64,000 bases of DNA from Streptomyces brevispora (GTDB lineage: Bacteria > Actinomycetota > Actinomycetes > Streptomycetales > Streptomycetaceae). The stretch spans positions 558,001 to 622,000 of the forward strand of contig NZ_VIWW01000002.1 in the NCBI RefSeq assembly GCF_007829885.1, written 5' to 3'. Each line of letters starts with the position of its first letter. Position 1 is the stretch's first letter. Shown one piece after another: positions 16,965-25,534 of the stretch. The notes under the pieces were generated by a model. It ran no database searches. It saw only the letters and a program-made list of their open reading frames with translations, and was not told the DNA's origin. The translations under genes were made by a program, and so were the position numbers.

Positions 16965-19181
16965 TCAGAGAAAGAGCGGTATCGGGTTCAGATCCTCGTG
17001 ACGCGTCGGCGCGGAAAGCCTCCCGAGCCGCACCGGCACCTCGAACAGCCGCCCGGGCGCGAACCTCGCCCAGAAGTGCCGCAGCCCCGGCACCACCACC
17101 TTCACCACCGGCAACCCCAGATCAGGCCGCGTCTGGTCCAGGACCAGCACCTCCAGACCATTGCTCCGGGCCACACCGACCAGATGCTCCAGATCCTCCC
17201 CGAGATCGGCACGCGGCACATACCCATACGATTCCGGCGTCCGCGCCGGCAGCCCCGGATCGGGCAGCAGATACGACTGGTCCGCGACCGTCGCCCCACG
17301 CAGCCAGGCGAGCAGATGAGGCGGAAGCCCCGGCGCGTACCCCCGCGTCCCCGACGGCAGCGAGGGCAGCATCTGCCCCAGCTCCGTGACCGCCCGGCTC
17401 AGCGCGACCGCCGGATCCAGGTGCGCCCCGAACCCCAGCATGATGTCCTCCGCCGGCCCCCCGGTCCGGCGCGACACCGCCGCCATCACCGGGATCCCCA
17501 GATCGGGCGTGAGGTCCAGGACCCAGATCGAACGGCCCAGCTCACGAAAGCGCTCGGGCAGCGCCGCCACCCACGGATCACCGAACGCCGTCAGATCCAC
17601 CGCCGCGTGTCGGGTGCGGTTGTACCACCACAACGCCACCGCGTCCCGCTCCACCAGCTCCAGGAACCCCTGGACAATCGCGTCCTCCACGGAGCCGCCC
17701 GCAGCGTTGCCGTTCGAGTCGGCCACGATCGAGGCCACCGGGCGACCACCGAAGTACACCTGCGCCGCGGGCAACAGCCGCTGCTCCTTACCGGTGAGCG
17801 ACCACATCGGCGTCCACTCGATCTCCGCCTCCTCGTCGAACCGCTCCGGCACGTACTCGAAGGGGATGCCCGAGGCGTTCCACCGCTCGCGATCCGCGTA
17901 CTGCCGCTCGTCGAACAGCATGCAGTCACCCGGGTGCACGGCCCGGCCCGCCAGTTCGCGGTAACTTCCGCGCACGGTTTCCTCGTCGCCGAAGCGCGTC
18001 GCGCTGTACCGCTCGACCGCCTCGCACAGCGCACTGACCCGCGCCTCCACATCCGTCCGCCCCTTGCCGCCGCTGCGCATCCGCAGCCCCGCGCGGAGCG
18101 CGGACAGGTCACCCTCCGGCAGCGCCAGATTCGGCCCCGACCGGTAGCAGTGCAGGAACGAAGGGCTCTGCGGGTCGCGCACGACCCGCTCGGTGATCCC
18201 GGTGACCGGATCGGCCAGCCGCCCGAACCGCTCCCACATCCGCTCCGCCGAGAGCGCCCGGTGACCGTTCCCTCCCATCACACCCTTCGGCCGGGACACC
18301 GGCACCACCGGCCGTCGCGTCCGCTCCGCGACCATCCCCGCGTCCCCGCAGTCCGGGCACTGCGGCCGCGCCGCCACCGGATGATGACCGGCCGTGAGCG
18401 TCAGCGTGTCCAGCGTCCACAGCGCGCCCTGGCGCTCCTCGCGCAGCCCCGCCAGCCACTTGGCCGCCTCCAGGGCCGCCGTCTGCAGCCCCAGCTCCCG
18501 GGTCGCCGCCAGTGACGCCTCCGGCACCCGCACCGGGACCGCGAGCCCCAGTGCACGCCGCACATGCGACTCACCGCGCCGGTGGGAGCGCAGCCGCACC
18601 GCCAGACAGGACCAGCAGGCGCCCGCCGTACCCGGCCGGAACACCGGACCCACCCACAGCTGCGACCCGCACGGCTTCGCCGGCAGCCAGGGCCGGCCGT
18701 CCGCGAGCCGCACCGCGTTGAACTCGGCCAGCGCCGGGTCCAGATAGTCGTCGCACACGACCAGAGTGAAAGGCGCGTCCGGGCCGCAGGTCAGCCCTGC
18801 CGCACGGCAGGCACGCTCGGCCGCCGCCGCGTCGGCACCGCCGAGCGCCACGACGGACACCTCGCCGCCCGTCGGACCGCCGACCCCCGCCAGATCCCAG
18901 TACGCGCCGGCCGCGGCGTCCTGGGGACCCGTATGAAATCCGACCAGACCCGCAGCGGTGAGCCGGTCGAGCATGCCGTCCAGTTGCTCCGCGGGGAACT
19001 CCGAGGCCTTGCGCAGCTCGGGCAGGGTCAGCGACCCGTCGAGCAGCGGGGCCACCTTCTGGATGGCGTTGCCGCAAAGAGCGGTCGTTCCCCGGGGCGA
19101 GACGAGGTAGACGGCCTCGCCCGGGACGATCTCGGCCCGCAGATGACGCCGGAACCCGATCGGCCGTGTGTCCACACGCAT
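16965..19181 (-). CDS. TOMM cyclodehydratase: leader-binding/E1-like domain fused to YcaO
   Basis: 738 aa. The N-terminal part (about 1-370) resembles the ocin-ThiF/cyclodehydratase C domain that binds precursor leaders, with two CxxC zinc motifs (CWSC and CPDC). The C-terminal YcaO domain has the ATP-binding elements CEAVERYS and GFLELVERDAVALWW and ends in PIPLFL, like the proline-rich ends of azoline-forming YcaO proteins. The enzyme would use ATP to cyclise Cys, Ser or Thr to azolines on a ribosomal peptide. A candidate precursor lies 17 bp upstream on the same strand. No FMN dehydrogenase of the SagB type is nearby, so an azoline rather than azole is expected unless another oxidase acts. 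Confidence 0.88.
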   Translation of the reverse strand: MRVDTRPIGFRRHLRAEIVPGEAVYLVSPRGTTALCGNAIQKVAPLLDGSLTLPELRKASEFPAEQLDGMLDRLTAAGLVGFHTGPQDAAAGAYWDLAGVGGPTGGEVSVVALGGADAAAAERACRAAGLTCGPDAPFTLVVCDDYLDPALAEFNAVRLADGRPWLPAKPCGSQLWVGPVFRPGTAGACWSCLAVRLRSHRRGESHVRRALGLAVPVRVPEASLAATRELGLQTAALEAAKWLAGLREERQGALWTLDTLTLTAGHHPVAARPQCPDCGDAGMVAERTRRPVVPVSRPKGVMGGNGHRALSAERMWERFGRLADPVTGITERVVRDPQSPSFLHCYRSGPNLALPEGDLSALRAGLRMRSGGKGRTDVEARVSALCEAVERYSATRFGDEETVRGSYRELAGRAVHPGDCMLFDERQYADRERWNASGIPFEYVPERFDEEAEIEWTPMWSLTGKEQRLLPAAQVYFGGRPVASIVADSNGNAAGGSVEDAIVQGFLELVERDAVALWWYNRTRHAAVDLTAFGDPWVAALPERFRELGRSIWVLDLTPDLGIPVMAAVSRRTGGPAEDIMLGFGAHLDPAVALSRAVTELGQMLPSLPSGTRGYAPGLPPHLLAWLRGATVADQSYLLPDPGLPARTPESYGYVPRADLGEDLEHLVGVARSNGLEVLVLDQTRPDLGLPVVKVVVPGLRHFWARFAPGRLFEVPVRLGRLSAPTRHEDLNPIPLFL

Positions 19182-19198
19182 GGCGCGGGGTCCGGGCT

Positions 19199-19321
19199 CT
19201 ACTGAGCCGCGACCGCGGCCGGAGTGAGGATGGCGCACCATCCAGTGGGATCGTCGACAGCTCCGGTGGTGCCGTCCAGGTTCTCGATGGTCAGGTCGTC
19301 GGCTCTCGGGGTGATCTGCAT
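19199..19321 (-). CDS. Candidate TOMM precursor peptide, 40 aa
   Basis: Starts at the ATG at 19321 (MQITPRADD) with a GAGAGAGG ribosome site about ten bases upstream and ends in TAG. The first about 27 residues are acidic and leader-like (LTIENLDG, VDDPTG). The tail GWCAILTPAAVAAQ holds the only Cys plus one Thr and is otherwise small and hydrophobic. It sits directly before the YcaO fusion gene and is co-oriented, the usual precursor position. The leader/core boundary is inferred and no known family was recognised. Confidence 0.65.
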   Translation of the reverse strand: MQITPRADDLTIENLDGTTGAVDDPTGWCAILTPAAVAAQ

Positions 19322-19342
19322 GGCTACATCGCCTCTCTCGTC

Positions 19343-19456
19343 CGGTGCCGCGGCTCTCGGTGCCGCGGTGTGGCCCAACTCTCCAACTTGGGCCGTCCGG
19401 GCCGCCATGCACCGATTCACCTTCGCCGCGTGAATTCTTCACATCGGAGAGATGTG
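19343..19456. promoter_or_regulatory. Divergent control region between precursor/YcaO and SARP genes
   Basis: Contains an 11-bp direct repeat CGGTGCCGCGG (19343-19353 and 19358-19368), the dyad GTGAA-TTC-TTCAC (19430-19442) and the overlapping dyad CACATC-GGAGA-GATGTG (19440-19456). These are candidate operators for the SARP or the response regulator. No clear -10/-35 pair was identified. Confidence 0.4.
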
Positions 19457-19534
19457 CAGCTCAGTGGGCAAGTTCCGCCTCTCTCGGCATGCTGGACACC
19501 GAGATCGATAGGTGCGATGCCTGGAGGAACGGAA

Positions 19535-20419
19535 ATGTCCGAAGGCCCCAAGAGATACGACCCCGTCAACGTCGGGCAGCAGCCCGGACAGCTGAGCGTC
19601 AGACTGCTCGGCTCACTGTCCCTGCATCTCGACGAAACTCCGGTGACGGCAAGCGCCCCCAAACAGCGCCAGGTACTCGCCCTGCTCGCGCTCAACGCGG
19701 GCCGGATCGTCACCGTGCCCGCGCTGATCGAGGAGCTGTGGGCAGACCGCCCCCCGCGCAGCCACGCCACCACCTTGCAGACCTACGTCCTCCAGCTGCG
19801 CAACGCGCTGGCGGCCGCCGATGCCGACCGCCCCGGCGTGCGGCAGATCCTGCGCACCCGCCACGGCGGCTACCTCCTGGAAGGGGACGCCTGTACAACG
19901 GACGTCTCCGTCTTCGAGAACCGGGTACGGGCCGGGCGCGCCGCCTCCGAGGCCGGCGACCACCGCCGCGCCTCCGAGGAACTGCGCCAGGCCCTCCAGC
20001 TCTGGCGCGGCCCCGCACTCGTGGACGTCCGCAAGGGCAGCGTCCTGGAGATCGAGGCCGTCTCCCTGGAGGAGAGCCGGCTCGGCGCCCTGGAGCGGCG
20101 CATCGAGTCCGACCTCGCCCTCGGCCGCCACGCCGGCCTGCTCGGCGAACTGACCCGGGTGGTCGCCCGGAACACGATGAACGAGAACCTCTGCGCGTTC
20201 CTGATGATCGCCCTCTACCGGGCGGGCCGCGTCGGCCGCTCCCTGGAGGCCTTCCACCGGCTCAGGTCCGTCCTCAACCACGAGCTGGGCGTCGAGCCCT
20301 GCCCCCGCCTTCAGAACCTCCAGTCGGCGATCCTCTCCGGCGACCCGGACCTGGACGTCTGGACCGTTTCCTGGTCCCCGGAGGAGTTCGCGGCGCACCG
20401 TCTCGCACGGGTCTCCTGA
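19535..20419 (+). CDS. SARP-family transcriptional activator
   Basis: 294 aa. An OmpR-type winged helix (about 20-105, QLSVRLLGSLSLHLD, LLALNAGRIVTVPALIEELW, RHGGYLL) followed by a bacterial transcriptional activation domain (about 110-260, ending HRLRSVLNHELGVEPCPRLQ). The start ATG has GGAGG seven bases upstream. It is divergent from the precursor/YcaO genes and heads the plus-strand run, so it probably activates one or both sides. SARPs are pathway activators in Streptomyces. Confidence 0.93.
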   Translation: MSEGPKRYDPVNVGQQPGQLSVRLLGSLSLHLDETPVTASAPKQRQVLALLALNAGRIVTVPALIEELWADRPPRSHATTLQTYVLQLRNALAAADADRPGVRQILRTRHGGYLLEGDACTTDVSVFENRVRAGRAASEAGDHRRASEELRQALQLWRGPALVDVRKGSVLEIEAVSLEESRLGALERRIESDLALGRHAGLLGELTRVVARNTMNENLCAFLMIALYRAGRVGRSLEAFHRLRSVLNHELGVEPCPRLQNLQSAILSGDPDLDVWTVSWSPEEFAAHRLARVS

Positions 20420-21069
20420 GGCCGCACCAGCAGCCCTGCGAGCAGAGACGAGCGCTCCGCCCAGGACAGCGTGCCGAGGCCGAACCCCATGACGCCCGGG
20501 GGGACTTGGAGCGAGCAACAGCGGCCGTGCGAGGACGCCGGCAGCATCCCGGCGGTCGCCGCCCGGAAGAACAGCACGAAGGCCTGGAGGGCGGCCGCGG
20601 TACCCGGGAACCCACCGCCGCGCCGCCCGGCCGTGGCCGTCCGGCCCGGTCATGGCCGGGCCCGTCCTTCGGCACCGGGCCCGGAACTCGCGCCCGGCAC
20701 ACGGCAAGGAACCTCCCGGCGGCGACCGGGTCAGCTTCCGGAGCAGCGTACGCAGCAGAGGCCCGTGACGAGACCGTCCTCGACACGCAGGGCCATGACG
20801 CCTTCGAGCTCGCCCTCCGGGCCGGCGGCCGGCGCCGGCCCGCCGTTGACCACGGCGGGCTCGCAGCCCATCGTCGCCCGCACCGTGCCGGAGCCACCGA
20901 GGCAGCACCGGACACCTCCTCCGCACCGCCGGCCGGCCACCGCCCCGAACCCGGCACGAACTGGGTCCCGCTCCAGCCACGACGGCGGCACCCGGGCCGC
21001 GGCCGGGGCGCCGCAGACCTCACACACCGGCACAGCTTCCCGGCACAGCTTCCCGGAGGAGGGCGACGG
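20420..21069. other. Decayed spacer between SARP and thioesterase genes
   Basis: No intact gene is supported. The minus strand holds a 3' remnant of a sigma factor gene (listed separately). Minus-strand residues near 20430-20570 (GVMGFGLGTLSWAERSSLLAGLLVRP) vaguely recall a membrane transporter segment, but this was not strong enough to call. Confidence 0.5.
20731..20862 (-). pseudogene. 3' remnant of a SigJ-type ECF sigma factor
   Basis: About 43 codons ending in a stop. EPAVVNGGPAP, GVMALRVEDGLVTGL and CCVR resemble the C-terminal SnoaL-like tail of SigJ-type ECF sigma factors, which typically read PAVVNGGPG..., GV(M/L)AL.V.DGR(I/V)..., VNP.KL. The rest of the gene is absent upstream, so this is a truncated fossil. 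Confidence 0.5.
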
Positions 21070-21876
21070 ATGACTTCCCCGACGGCGGTCGACGAGGTGG
21101 TGGAGCAGCGGACACGGCTCCACTGCCTCGCCCACGCAGGCGCGGGCACCTCCAGCTACCGCCGCTGGCCGGCGGCGGCCGGCCCCGCGGTCGACGTGGC
21201 GGCCCTGCCGCTGCCCGGCCGGGACAGCCGACGGCGCGAACCACGCGTCACCGACCGCACCGGACTCCTCGGCGACCTGCTCGGACCACTCCTCGAGACA
21301 GCGCGCTCCGGCCCGTACGCGCTGTACGGGCACAGCCTGGGCGCGCTCGTCGCCTACACCCTGACCCGGGCACTCGCCGACGAGGGCGCGCCGCCACCCC
21401 TGTTCCTCGCGGTCGGCGCCTGCCTGCCGCCGCACGCCACGGCCGCCCTGATGAGCGCGGCAGAGGCCCCCGACGAGCAACTGCTCCCGCTCCTGGGCGA
21501 CCTCGGCTCGCTGCCGAAGGGGGCCGCAGACCCCGGGGGACTGTGGCACCGCTCCGTCCTGCCCGTGCTGCGCGACGACCTGCGGCTGGCCAAAGCCCTG
21601 CGGCGGGCGGCCCTGGACCCTGCCACCGGAGGACCCGTGAACATCCCCCTGCTCGTCTTCGCCGGCAGCGACGACCCGCTGGCCGCCCCGACCGCGCTCC
21701 AGGAATGGCGGCAGTGGACCACCGGGCCCACCACCGTGCGCACCCTGACCGGAAACCACTTCTTCGCGGGGGACGACACGCTGCCCGCCCTGATCGGCGA
21801 GGCATGCCGAGCACACATGTCCCGCACGCCGGCCGCCGGGCCGGCCGGGACCCGTACCGCCGACGGCGCGCGGTGA
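21070..21876 (+). CDS. Type II thioesterase
   Basis: 268 aa alpha/beta hydrolase with LHCLAHAGAGTSSYRRW at the start, nucleophile Ser89 in YGHSLGA, acid in AGSDDPLA and His in LTGNHFF. This is the editing thioesterase type that frees blocked carrier proteins in PKS/NRPS pathways. A GGAGGAGGG ribosome site precedes the ATG. No modular PKS or NRPS is in the window, so its role here is unclear; it may serve the peptide pathway or a carrier protein outside. The next gene overlaps by GTGA. Confidence 0.88.
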   Translation: MTSPTAVDEVVEQRTRLHCLAHAGAGTSSYRRWPAAAGPAVDVAALPLPGRDSRRREPRVTDRTGLLGDLLGPLLETARSGPYALYGHSLGALVAYTLTRALADEGAPPPLFLAVGACLPPHATAALMSAAEAPDEQLLPLLGDLGSLPKGAADPGGLWHRSVLPVLRDDLRLAKALRRAALDPATGGPVNIPLLVFAGSDDPLAAPTALQEWRQWTTGPTTVRTLTGNHFFAGDDTLPALIGEACRAHMSRTPAAGPAGTRTADGAR

Positions 21877-22178
21877 GACAGGACACCGTCACCGCCCCCG
21901 GGCACGGTGACCCCGCTGCCCTCGGCGCCAGCGACTTCCGGGCGCTGCCCACCTCCGGGCGCACGGCGGCACGCGCCGGCACCGTCCTGGACACCTCCGG
22001 CCACCACCCGCAGCCGGCCGCCGACGCCGGCCCCACGGCCCACGGGTTCAGCCTCACCGACACCGAAGGCCGCGACAGGACCGCACCGTTCACCCTGGTC
22101 AGCGCACACGGGACGACGGCCGACAACAGTCCGGCCGACGCCCCTTCACGACCGGCGACCCGCTGCACACCGGCGTGA
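21873..22178 (+). CDS. Unknown protein coupled to the thioesterase
   Basis: 101 aa from a GTG overlapping the thioesterase stop (GTGA). Third codon positions are strongly GC-biased, supporting coding. Rich in Ala, Thr, Asp and Gly with no recognisable motif. The next frame begins with another GTGA overlap, which argues that both are, or were, translated. Confidence 0.45.
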   Translation: MRQDTVTAPGHGDPAALGASDFRALPTSGRTAARAGTVLDTSGHHPQPAADAGPTAHGFSLTDTEGRDRTAPFTLVSAHGTTADNSPADAPSRPATRCTPA

Positions 22179-22430
22179 GCCCGCGCTGCACCACCGGCTG
22201 CGCCGCAGGCCTGGCCACCCAGCACGCACTGCTCAGCGACCTCGGGACGACCGGAGCCGTGGACCACGCCGAGGCGGCCGACCACCTGTACGACCACTCC
22301 GCGCCGGGCTCGCCCGCGGCCGTAGTGGCCCGCGACCGCTCGACGCCTGGAGCGTGTACATGTCTCCCCGACGAATTCTTCCGGGCCTGCCTCGGGGCGA
22401 CCCGCCATCCCGGATCACCGAGCGGAACCC
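22175..22430 (+). pseudogene. Unknown reading frame, coding signal fades downstream
   Basis: Begins with a GTG overlapping the previous stop. The first about 57 codons (SPRCTTGCAAGLATQ, AEAADHLYDH) have coding-like third positions; after about 22345 the bias weakens, although the frame stays open until 23032 across the next peptide gene. It is either a short gene with a frameshifted end or a decayed one. Family not recognised. Confidence 0.3.
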
Positions 22431-22548
22431 CGCCGCGGCCCGCAGGCCGGCCGCCGGCTGCCTCCTTCGATCGGCGGACGATCTGCCGTCGAGCCGGGCC
22501 CGAGCGGATCTTGACACCGTGGGGCGACACACCGCGAAGGAGTCGCCC

Positions 22549-22689
22549 ATGTCCGACCAGGAGTTCCGCGAGACCGAGATACCCGTTGCCGGGACGGTGC
22601 CGGTCGGGACGGCCCCGCCGCTGCGGCTGGCCGGTGCGGACCACGAGGACGATGCGGAGTTCTTCACCATCGTCCGCGGCATCGACTGA
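22549..22689 (+). CDS. Candidate small peptide, 46 aa, upstream of the flavoprotein/lyase pair
   Basis: The ATG is preceded by AAGGAG at six bases, one of the best ribosome sites in this region. The peptide begins MSDQEFRETEIPVAG, is Pro/Val/Ala-rich in the middle, turns acidic (DHEDDAE) and ends FFTIVRGID. No Cys, a single Ser, few Thr. Size and layout fit a RiPP precursor or a small regulatory protein. Relationship to the first precursor is not evident at sequence level. A coding-like frame begins directly after its stop. Confidence 0.5.
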   Translation: MSDQEFRETEIPVAGTVPVGTAPPLRLAGADHEDDAEFFTIVRGID

Positions 22690-22691
22690 CC

Positions 22692-23093
22692 GATGTCCTC
22701 CGGGCCCCGCCGGCCAAGACGTTCGCCGGCCACCTCGCCTTCCTGCCGGATCCGGCCTCCTCCACGGCCGTCCGGGACCCGGGACACGGCCATCAGCCCG
22801 CCCCCCACCACATGCGCCACCGACTCCATGTCCCCACGCACGGCGAGGGCTTCCCCGCCCTCCGGAACCGCGCGTACCCCGCCACCGACACCAGCAGCGA
22901 GGACGAATCGGAGCCGGACGGACTGCCCGGCGGACACACCCCGTCCGGCGTCGGCGACCACGCCTGCTACGCGACCACCGGCCACTCATCCGACCTGCTC
23001 AACGGCGGGAACACCGTCCACTTCCCGCTTGACGACCAAGCCGCCCCCGCCCCGCGGCCGCGCCCGACGGGAGACCGGCTCCGTCACCCATGA
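22692..23093 (+). pseudogene. Unknown coding-like stretch without a clear start
   Basis: A frame with about 90 percent GC third positions runs from just after the small peptide stop to a stop at 23093 (TFAGHLAFLPDPASS, VPTHGEGFPALRNR, DHACYATTGHSSDLL). The only ATG in frame is at 22812. Either the gene starts there (93 aa) or the 5' end was lost or frameshifted against the preceding peptide. No family recognised. Confidence 0.35.
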
Positions 23094-23443
23094 CCGTCTC
23101 CGGACCCACACCACCGCCGCGCTGCGCTGAACCTCCGCCCCCCCGCACCACCCCACAGACCAAGGCCCGCGAAGCCACGGGCCGGGTGCGGCAGCCGACA
23201 GCGCCGCGATCGGCGAGTTCGCGGGAGGCGAGAAGCGGAGCCCGGCCGGCTCCGCCCGGACCGGCCCCAGAGCACCCGGACCAGGACCGCTCTTCCACTC
23301 AGAACCGAGCCCTGGTTGAGCGCCGGGACCGACCGTTGCGACACACCACCATGACCCTCGGGGAGCAGACCGGTCCGGCACACCGGCGACGCCGACGCGG
23401 CGCCGCGGCCCGGTCGCCCCCGTCTCCTGAGCGGAGTGTCCTT
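23094..23443. other. Spacer before the flavoprotein gene
   Basis: About 350 bp. Only overlapping low-complexity frames are present and none is supported as a gene. It probably holds the promoter of the flavoprotein-lyase pair, but no convincing -10/-35 was seen. Confidence 0.4.
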
Positions 23444-25534
23444 GTGAGCAGCGGACGTGTGACTCCACCCACCGCTGAAGCGGCGGGTTCCCCACCCGAG
23501 GAGAAAGCCGCCGGGAGACTGATGGAAGTGTGCCTGGTGGGCGCCGGACCGCGCGGGCTCTCCGTACTGGAACGGCTCTGCGCGCAGGAGCGCAAGTCCC
23601 CCCGCTGGGACCGCCTCACCGTGCACGTCGTGGAGCCGGACCCGCCGGGCGCCGGCCGCGTCTGGCGGCCCTCACAGTCCCGGCACCTGCTGATGAACAC
23701 CGTCGCCTCACAGGTCACCGTCTACACGGACGCCAGCGTCAGCATCGAAGGACCGCTGGAAGAGGGCCCGAGCCTCTACGAATGGGCCAGGACGCTGGGC
23801 GCCGGCGCCCTCCCGCCCGGCGCCGGCGCACCGTACGACGACGAAACCCTCGCCGAGGCCCGCGACCTGGGCCCGGACTCATACCCCACCCGCGCCCTGT
23901 ACGGCCATTACCTGACCTGGGTGTTCGGACAGATCACCTCGAACGCCGCCGCGCACACCGACATCCGCGTACACGCCTCGCGCGCCGTCACCCTCGAGGA
24001 CGCCGACCCCGGCGCCGGCCCCGACGGGGCGCAGACCGTGCTCCTGGAGGACGGCACCCGGCTGACCGGCCTCGGCGCCGTGGTGCTCGCACAGGGCCAC
24101 GTCCAGGTGCGCCCGACCGGCACGGAGCGGGAGTACGCCGAGTACGCGGCCCGGCACGGGCTGACCTACATCGCGCCGAGCAACCCGGCGGACGTGGACC
24201 TGTCGGCCGTGGCCCCGGGCGAGACCGTGCTGCTGCGCGGGCTCGGCCTGAACTTCTTCGACTACATGGCGCTGTTCACGCACGCCCGCGGCGGAGTGTT
24301 CGAACGCGCCGACGGCCGCCTGAAGTACCGGCCCTCCGGCCGCGAGCCCCGGCTGTACGCGGGCTCCCGGCGCGGCGTGCCGTACCAGGCGCGCGGCGAC
24401 AACGAGAAGGGCGCGCACGGCCGTTACCACCCGCGGCTGCTGACCACCGGGTTCGTGGCGGAGCTGCGCGCACGGGCGAACGGCGGCGAGCCCATCCGCT
24501 TCGGCACCGAGCTGTGGCCGCTCATCTCCAAGGAGGTGCGCACCGTCTACTACGAGACCCTGCTCGCGCGGCGCGCGCAGCCGGAGGAGGCGGCCGCGTT
24601 CTCGGCCGCGTTCCTGCGGGCCGAGGAGGGCGTGGCCGAGGAACACCTGCTGGCCGCGGCCGGCATCGCCGAGGACGAGCGGTGGGACTGGGGCAGCATC
24701 GTCCGTCCGTTCGGCGAGCGTGTCTTTCCCGACCTGGCCTCCTTCCGCGCCTGGCTGCGCAGCTATCTGGACGAGGACGTGCGCAGGTCCCGCGAGGGCA
24801 ACGTCAGCGGGCCGTTCAAGGCCGCTCTGGACCTGCTGCGGGATCTGCGCAACGAGCTGCGTCTGGCCATCGACCACGGCGGTCTGGACGCCGATTCCCA
24901 CCGCGACGAGTTGGACGGGTGGTACACGCCGCTCAACGCATACCTGTCCATCGGCCCGCCGGCCTCCCGCATCGAGGAGATGGCCGCGCTGATCGATGCC
25001 GGGGTCCTCGACGTGACCGGTCCGGGACTGCGGGTGGCTGCCGATGAGCACGACCCCGAGGGCCCGGCCTTCGTCGGTACCTCCGCGGGTGTCACCGGCC
25101 TGCGGGTGCGGGCCACGGTACTGGTCGAGGCCCGGCTGCCGGAGATCGATGTCCGGCGTACCGCCGATCCGCTGATGAAGGAACTCCTGCGCACCGGACA
25201 GGGGCAGCCCTACCGCATCGCGGGCACGGACGGTTCGTCCTACGAGACCGGAGGCCTGGCCGTGTCCGAACGGCCCTACCATCTGCTCGATGCCCGAGGA
25301 GTGCCGCATCCGAGACGGTTCGCGTACGGGGTGCCCACCGAGTCCGTGCACTGGGTGACCGTGGCCGGCATCCGGCCGGGCGTGGGCTCGGTGACACTGG
25401 AGGACTCCGATGCGGTCGCGGTGGCGGTGCTGGCCCTGGCGGAGCTGCCGGCCGGGGCAGCCCGGCTGCTACACGTTCCGCCGGCCCCGGCCGGGCCGGC
25501 TCCTGCCCGGCCGGGCAGAAGGACAGCCGCGTGA
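23444..25534 (+). CDS. CreE-like FAD/NAD(P)-dependent monooxygenase (candidate aspartate N-oxygenase)
   Basis: 696 aa from the GTG at 23444 (GGAG seven bases upstream) or 670 aa from the ATG at 23522. The mature N-terminus has the dinucleotide motif VCLVGAGPRGLSVLERL of the NAD_binding_9 family, then WRPSQSRHLLMNTVASQVT and internal GLGLNFFDYMALF. CreE of the cremeomycin pathway belongs to this family and oxidises L-aspartate to nitrosuccinate. The call comes mainly from the combination with a coupled aspartase-superfamily lyase just downstream (GTGA overlap), the arrangement of CreE/CreD pairs. Other members of the family have unknown substrates, so the reaction is inferred. Confidence 0.75.
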   Translation: MSSGRVTPPTAEAAGSPPEEKAAGRLMEVCLVGAGPRGLSVLERLCAQERKSPRWDRLTVHVVEPDPPGAGRVWRPSQSRHLLMNTVASQVTVYTDASVSIEGPLEEGPSLYEWARTLGAGALPPGAGAPYDDETLAEARDLGPDSYPTRALYGHYLTWVFGQITSNAAAHTDIRVHASRAVTLEDADPGAGPDGAQTVLLEDGTRLTGLGAVVLAQGHVQVRPTGTEREYAEYAARHGLTYIAPSNPADVDLSAVAPGETVLLRGLGLNFFDYMALFTHARGGVFERADGRLKYRPSGREPRLYAGSRRGVPYQARGDNEKGAHGRYHPRLLTTGFVAELRARANGGEPIRFGTELWPLISKEVRTVYYETLLARRAQPEEAAAFSAAFLRAEEGVAEEHLLAAAGIAEDERWDWGSIVRPFGERVFPDLASFRAWLRSYLDEDVRRSREGNVSGPFKAALDLLRDLRNELRLAIDHGGLDADSHRDELDGWYTPLNAYLSIGPPASRIEEMAALIDAGVLDVTGPGLRVAADEHDPEGPAFVGTSAGVTGLRVRATVLVEARLPEIDVRRTADPLMKELLRTGQGQPYRIAGTDGSSYETGGLAVSERPYHLLDARGVPHPRRFAYGVPTESVHWVTVAGIRPGVGSVTLEDSDAVAVAVLALAELPAGAARLLHVPPAPAGPAPARPGRRTAA

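Noticed and set aside
22511..22548. TTGACA as a -35 box before the 46-residue peptide
   Set aside because: No plausible -10 hexamer occurs 16-19 bp downstream.
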